The position numbers and the translations under genes were made by a program. A DNA stretch of 11,735 nucleotides, from NCBI GenBank assembly GCA_035333525.1, contig DAOQQF010000031.1, forward strand, positions 1 to 11,735. Direction: 5' to 3'. This document shows, in pieces, positions 7,791 to 11,735 of the stretch. Origin of the DNA: CALMFT01 sp035333525. GTDB taxonomy: Bacteria > Patescibacteriota > Gracilibacteria > Absconditabacterales > Absconditicoccaceae. The notes beneath the pieces are model-generated. The model saw only the letters and a program-made list of their open reading frames with translations, had not been told where the DNA came from and searched no databases. Within the stretch, counting starts at the first letter, position 1; each line of letters starts with the position of its first letter.

Positions 7791-9626
7791 ATGTATATAC
7801 ACCCTCTGTCATCATCATGAACTCATCAAGCTACTACTGCCAATGTATTTGTAGCTATAGAAGCCAACCATACTAGACAGCTTATAGCAGCATTATGACT
7901 CAAATCTCAAAATGAGTTAGACGATACTCAGTTGTTTTTTGATCATGTAGAACAATTTATTTATTATATAAAAACAGATAGCTGATGACCTAGTAATACA
8001 CCAGGTATGGGTAAATTTATAGGCATTAATAATCTTGTGTTTCTTTGCATGCATACCTGAAAAAAAATAACAAAAGAACAACTTGATAAGCTCCTTAGCC
8101 TTCAATGACTACACTGACTGTCGTCATTTGAATCATATTATTGGGCAATATGTTTTGAATACTATTGATTTCTGACAGAATGTATAGATATAGATCAATT
8201 GATAACCTATTTCTGAATAGAAGCAGTCGTACAAGATATAAAAACCTTATTTCATTCTTTTCTTGCATACAATAAACATAACAAGCTGTTTCATCTATGA
8301 GAGTTAATCAATTCATCAACATTACTAAGAGAACATTCGGAAACGATAGCATATCAAAGTATTATCACTCTCATACAGTCACAAGTAGAATGATCTGATA
8401 CATTACATAGATCATTACCATGGAACAAAATCTATAGCGCAGTTCGTATGTGACATATTACAGATATCACATGATTGAATATTATCACATCGCACATCAA
8501 AAAAAAATCGATAGCTGATTGTTTAAAAAAACTCGCACAAGATGAGATTACATCTCATTATTACCATCAACTCCATAATGTTCTTTGATACAGGATGATA
8601 TATCTTTGACAAGCTAGTGTAAGATCAATATCACAAAATATACATCTTATTTCAGATAAAACTCTCATTTCAAACATAAGTAATGATGTACATACAACTC
8701 TACAAAAAATACAAAACGTTGTAGATGATGATAATAGTGCTACCATTGTTACTAATCTCACGACTCAAATCCAAAGATTCTGAATAGAACTAAAAGAAAT
8801 AATAGATAATCAGATTATCCGTATTTATGAAAAGCCAACTCAATGACTCTACTCAGTGTGAGGTAAGATACATCTTAGAGAATCAATTCCCACATGAAAA
8901 ATACCATTACTCAACAATAAGTATATATCAAATATATGATGATTTAGTACTATTCATGCAGATCAAACAATCAATTTACCTGCTGTCTACAAAGCTAAAG
9001 AATTACACTTTATTCTCACAGAGCTCATACAAGACGGTATGATTCCAGAGGATGCTGAACTCCAAATTTGCATTCCATGACGTTTACCTAATAGATTAGC
9101 ATGAATGTTATGAAGTAGTATTTTATTGCTTACTGACAGATGCGTGGAATATACGCCTGAATCATTTCAAACAAAGGCACATAATCATCTAACTTGAGCA
9201 AAAATAATGGCCTACGATGCTGGAGTATTAGATACATGATTTGTATTTAATACATGAACACTCGTGTGACGCACTGATATGCTTGGCAGGAAAAGCATTA
9301 TCGATATTTATCATTATCAAATTATTTGAAGTCTTCTTTCCCAGTCTATATACTGATGAATGTTTCATCAACTAGGAAAACAATTTATCGAAGACTATGA
9401 AACACTACTCAAACAATACTCTCTAGAAGATCTTATCAATAAGCAACGAATTTATGACTCTGAACACGATACACTTGAAGATGCTAAAACACACCATGAG
9501 CTTATAAAACATTTTACCACTATACGACACAATGATAGAATATCTTCCAGTCCTACCAGTACACTTACCTATAAACTCAAAGTATTATTGAAAAAATATA
9601 TAGAATTATTACTATCAATTGACTAA
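7791..9626 (+). CDS. Unrecognised 611-aa protein
   Basis: The frame is continuous with UGA = Gly from ATG 7791 to TAA 9624-9626, with dozens of UGA codons and no internal TAA/TAG. I do not recognise the family. No signal peptide or membrane segment is evident. The N-terminal two thirds is Leu/Ile/His-rich and looks largely helical. A more conserved-looking region in the last third includes LQICIPGRLPNRLAGMLG, LLLTDRCVEYTP, AYDAGVLDTGFVFNTGTLVG and RTDMLGRKSIIDIYHYQ, rich in glycine and suggestive of a folded beta-containing domain. The C-terminus is a charged helical stretch. The start is an ATG 20 nt after a TATAAT. A 206-aa gene follows after 32 nt, probably co-transcribed. Base composition is like that of its neighbours, so no transfer is evident. 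Confidence 0.8.
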
Positions 9627-9658
9627 AGTATTTATTACTCTATTATTATGTTATTATT

Positions 9659-10279
9659 ATGTGTGATCATCATAGAACATTAGGATACAGTACAATAACT
9701 GACGAATCTACTGCGCCATCTCTCACAAAATCTCTACCAACAATAGGAGAGGTTTTGGATGTATTTCTTCCCAAAAAAACCGATACAAGTTTTCACACAA
9801 AAGATGTTTTACATACAACAGTAGTAGATTATGATAGAGCTAATAGGTATATCGATCGTATGAAACATCGAAATGCACTATTATGATTTGTCACAAGTAC
9901 AACTCCAACGGACTCATCTTTGTTTCCTTATTTAATTTTTATGCTTGAAAATATAACCTATGCACATATTCAAGAGTTTATTGCATTAGCATGACACCCT
10001 ATTTCTCGACAAGATGAGGAAGTTTTTACATCATATTATGAACAAACCTGTATACTTATAAATCTTCTTAATCCTCATCAAAACTCTAATGATTACTGAC
10101 TATGAAGAGCATATATTTCTAAATTTTATCGTAATGAAAAAAATTTCAATAAGCAAAAAAAAATAATAAAAGATAAAATCAATAGTCTACTTGTATCATC
10201 ATGATACACTACCAAAGACTCATATCAAAGAACTTATTCGAATCTATTGCGAAGCGGTAGTAAACAATATACATTATAG
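9659..10279 (+). CDS. Unrecognised 206-aa protein
   Basis: The frame with UGA = Gly runs from ATG 9659 to TAG 10277-10279 and is 206 aa. I do not recognise it. It is soluble-looking, with no membrane segment. The N-terminus is polar (LPTIGEVLDVFLPKKTDTSF), the middle is helical and aromatic (FPYLIFMLENITYAHIQEF), and the C-terminal 50 residues are strongly basic (FYRNEKNFNKQKKIIKDK), which could favour nucleic-acid binding; that is only an inference. It sits 32 nt behind the 611-aa gene. Another ATG at 9648 is out of frame, so 9659 is the first usable ATG. The same frame stays open for 124 codons beyond the TAG (see the remnant entry). Confidence 0.72.
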
Positions 10280-10356
10280 GAGCCTTGAGAAATAAGTAAT
10301 ATAAAATGAAGTGTTGTGATTACAAGACCAAAGAGGGTTTTGGCTATTATAGGCTG

Positions 10357-10390
10357 TTTTTCATGAATTAGGAATTTTTTCCCAGCCTTC
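10357..10390 (+). repeat. Dispersed repeat R1, copy C
   Basis: It begins TTTTTCATGAATT and matches copy A (22-55) at 28 of 34 positions without gaps. The upstream GGCTATTATAGG also resembles the sequence before copies A and B. It lies about 10.3 kb from the other copies, in the remnant region. Confidence 0.65.
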
Positions 10391-10513
10391 ATAACCACGG
10401 CATCAAAAGAAGCAAGTGTAGAAATTATCAAACAAAATGATATGAAGTGATTTGAGACCCTTCAAGTAGTAATCAAGCAAAGTACCAATGCAGCAAAGAA
10501 AACAAAAAAACTA

Positions 10514-10564
10514 ATACCAATTAAGTATCAAAAGAGAACTATTATTTTGGTAAATACCAATGAT
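10514..10564 (+). repeat. Dispersed repeat R2, copy 2
   Basis: It matches 1810-1860 at 41 of 51 positions without gaps. The inverted-repeat right arm that accompanies copy 1 is not found here. Confidence 0.55.
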
Positions 10565-10747
10565 ATAACTAGCGAACTATTGGGAATCAAGAAAATGGGT
10601 AGTTTGCGTTTGTTATACAATCGATATAATAGTATCAGTTCGATTTGGTGATAGTGTAATGCGAGATAAAAAAAATGACTTCGAACTCTCGATAAGCCAA
10701 TTCTTTACAATATTTTAAGAGATTTATATCTCAATAATACCCTTAAA

Positions 10748-10827
10748 TGCCCAAGAGGGGACTCGAACCCCTAAGCCGAAGCATACGCACCTCAAGCGTA
10801 CATGTATACCAGTTCCATCACCTGGGC
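10748..10827 (-). tRNA. tRNA-Leu (anticodon GAG)
   Basis: A class II tRNA on the minus strand. The acceptor is GCCCAGG/CTTGGGC with discriminator A. The anticodon stem TACGC/GCGTA surrounds loop TTGAGGT (anticodon GAG, reading CUC/CUU). There is a long variable arm (TGCTTCGGCTTA region) and T arm GGGG-TTCGAGT-CCCC. CCA is not encoded. The stretch 10655-10747 before its 3' end shows nothing else. Confidence 0.92.
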
Positions 10828-10867
10828 AAAGATGATAATTCATAAGTATCTATGATGGGTAACCTAT

Positions 10868-10900
10868 AACTTTTTTGTATAATAATACAATAAGTTTTTT
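10868..10900 (+). terminator. AT-rich hairpin followed by a T run between prmC and tRNA-Leu
   Basis: AACTT (10868-10872) pairs with AAGTT (10892-10896), and TTGTAT (10875-10880) with ATACAA (10885-10890), ending in six T residues. The T run fits a plus-strand terminator, but the flanking genes are on the minus strand, where the hairpin is not followed by T. Its role is therefore doubtful. The rest of 10828-10974 shows nothing recognisable. Confidence 0.3.
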
Positions 10901-10974
10901 GAAATAATTATGCAACTTTGACGGTTTAATTTAGCTTAATACAGTTTTTTGATAAACGTTTTATTTAATACTCT

Positions 10975-11735
10975 CTATCCCTTGAATTGAACCTTTACGA
11001 TAATGATATTGAAATGAAATGTTTTGACTACCTCCAAATATCGAACTCCCCCATGGTTGATTCCAAATTCACGATCAAGTATATCCATCTGCCATGTCAT
11101 CATCTCCAAAAACAGTGTTGCATGTGTCAGCTTATAATGTATCAGTTCAGCAAATAGTCTTCTATAGAGATCTAAACCATCTTTTCATGCTACAAAAGCA
11201 AGTCTTGGTTCCCAAATCTTAGCCGACTCATCAACATTAGCATCAAAGGTCTCATCAGGAATATAAGGATAATTGCACACAATCACCAAAGGATTATCTG
11301 TCCATGTTTGATGTAATACCTCATCAGAATCAAGACCAGCTAAACCATTACTAACTCTGGTTTGAAAAGATATGTTGGGAAGTTTTTGCTGATATAGTTG
11401 AATATTTTCTCATGTCAAAGCAACAGCATCTGCACTTATGTCTCGACTTGATACTAAGATTGGCTTATTGATACTCAAAAAAGCCACGCTCAAACCCAAC
11501 ACCCCACATCCACATCATAAATCCAACAAATAGTAAGGTGTCGATCATCTCTTATCAATCATCTCTACAACAGCTTGAATCATATATTCTGTTTCTGGTC
11601 TTGGAATCATAGCCCTCGAATCAATGACAAACTGATTTCCCAAAAATGCAACCTGACGCATAATATACTCCAGCGGCTTTTTATCATGAGCATATGCATG
11701 ATAATCTGAATCAATACGCGATACCATATCTGATG
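10975..11735 (-). CDS. prmC: PrmC (HemK), release factor glutamine methyltransferase, 5' end beyond the window
   Basis: Methylates the glutamine of the GGQ motif in peptide release factors using S-adenosylmethionine, in the cytoplasm. About 253 codons are present. They include AMIPRPETEY (the conserved IPRPETE), SAM-binding motif I DLGCGCGVLGLSVAF (first Gly is UGA), the catalytic NYPYIPDE, and the late EPRLAFVAGKDGLDLYRRL block. The N-terminal recognition domain is mostly missing because the gene runs off the right edge. An in-frame ATG at 11727 is probably internal. The active-site motif is Asn-Tyr-Pro-Tyr where PrmC normally has Asn-Pro-Pro-Tyr. It ends at TAG 10977-10975, 147 nt before tRNA-Leu on the same strand. 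A code-25 organism is expected to have lost the UGA-reading RF2, so RF1 would be the main substrate (inference). Confidence 0.9.

Larger units (their letters stand above)
10280..10654 (+). pseudogene. Open-frame remnant carrying copies of repeats R1 and R2
   Basis: The frame directly after the TAG of the 206-aa gene is open for 124 codons (UGA = Gly) until TAG 10652-10654. GTG 10316 or ATG 10442 would be possible starts, giving about 112 or 70 aa. The peptide (for example ASVEIIKQNDMKGFETLQVV and KKTKKLIPIKYQKRTIILVN) looks protein-like but matches nothing I know. It includes repeat R1 copy C (10357-10390), repeat R2 copy 2 (10514-10564) and a 15-nt stretch shared with murG (10637-10651). The mix of repeats suggests decayed or recombined sequence rather than a functional gene. 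Confidence 0.3.

Noticed and set aside
10234..10431. Minus-strand 65-codon frame containing FLIHEK, covering repeat R1 copy C
   Set aside because: The peptide is not kept in copies A and B in any consistent frame, and it overlaps the 206-aa gene end; treated as a repeat, not a gene.

Overview
The window comes from a bacterium that reads UGA as glycine (genetic code 25). This points to candidate phylum Absconditabacteria (SR1) or the related Gracilibacteria (BD1-5). With standard stops the window breaks into fragments shorter than about 155 aa. With UGA = Gly, long continuous frames appear, and UGA falls on invariant glycines: the second Gly of the SecA zinc motif CPCGSGKKYKKC, two glycines of SecA motif VI, the MurG GGSTGGH loop, a Walker A loop and the PrmC SAM-binding motif. 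The DNA is AT-rich and intergenic gaps are short. The three tRNA genes do not encode CCA. No start codon in the window is preceded by a recognisable Shine-Dalgarno sequence.

Layout, left to right. Positions 1-124 hold two tandem copies of a short repeat, and the second may supply the promoter of tRNA-Pro(GGG) (125-198). On the plus strand follow a fused aspartate carbamoyltransferase pyrB-pyrI (229-1806), a spacer with an inverted repeat, murG (1958-3124), and the C-terminal part of secA (3191-4471), which lacks the motor N-terminal to motif VI. The minus strand then carries a DUF805 membrane protein (4642-5454, with a good promoter and a downstream terminator), a P-loop NTPase/CYTH fusion resembling the Ttd14 architecture (5532-6653), tRNA-Gln(CTG) (6697-6767) and an SPFH/prohibitin-like membrane protein (6790-7596). 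Divergent from the last are two plus-strand genes that I do not recognise (611 aa at 7791-9626 and 206 aa at 9659-10279). They are followed by a remnant-like region (10280-10747) that contains copies of sequences found at the left end. The right end has tRNA-Leu(GAG) (10748-10827) and the 3' part of prmC, running off the edge (10975-11735), both on the minus strand.

Functionally this is mostly core metabolism and cell-envelope housekeeping: pyrimidine synthesis, peptidoglycan lipid II synthesis, protein export, membrane organisation and release-factor methylation. No mobile-element transposase, CRISPR array or defence system is visible. The less ordinary items are the truncated secA behind murG, the unknown 611/206-aa pair, the promoter-like repeat family, and the Asn-Tyr-Pro-Tyr active site of PrmC.
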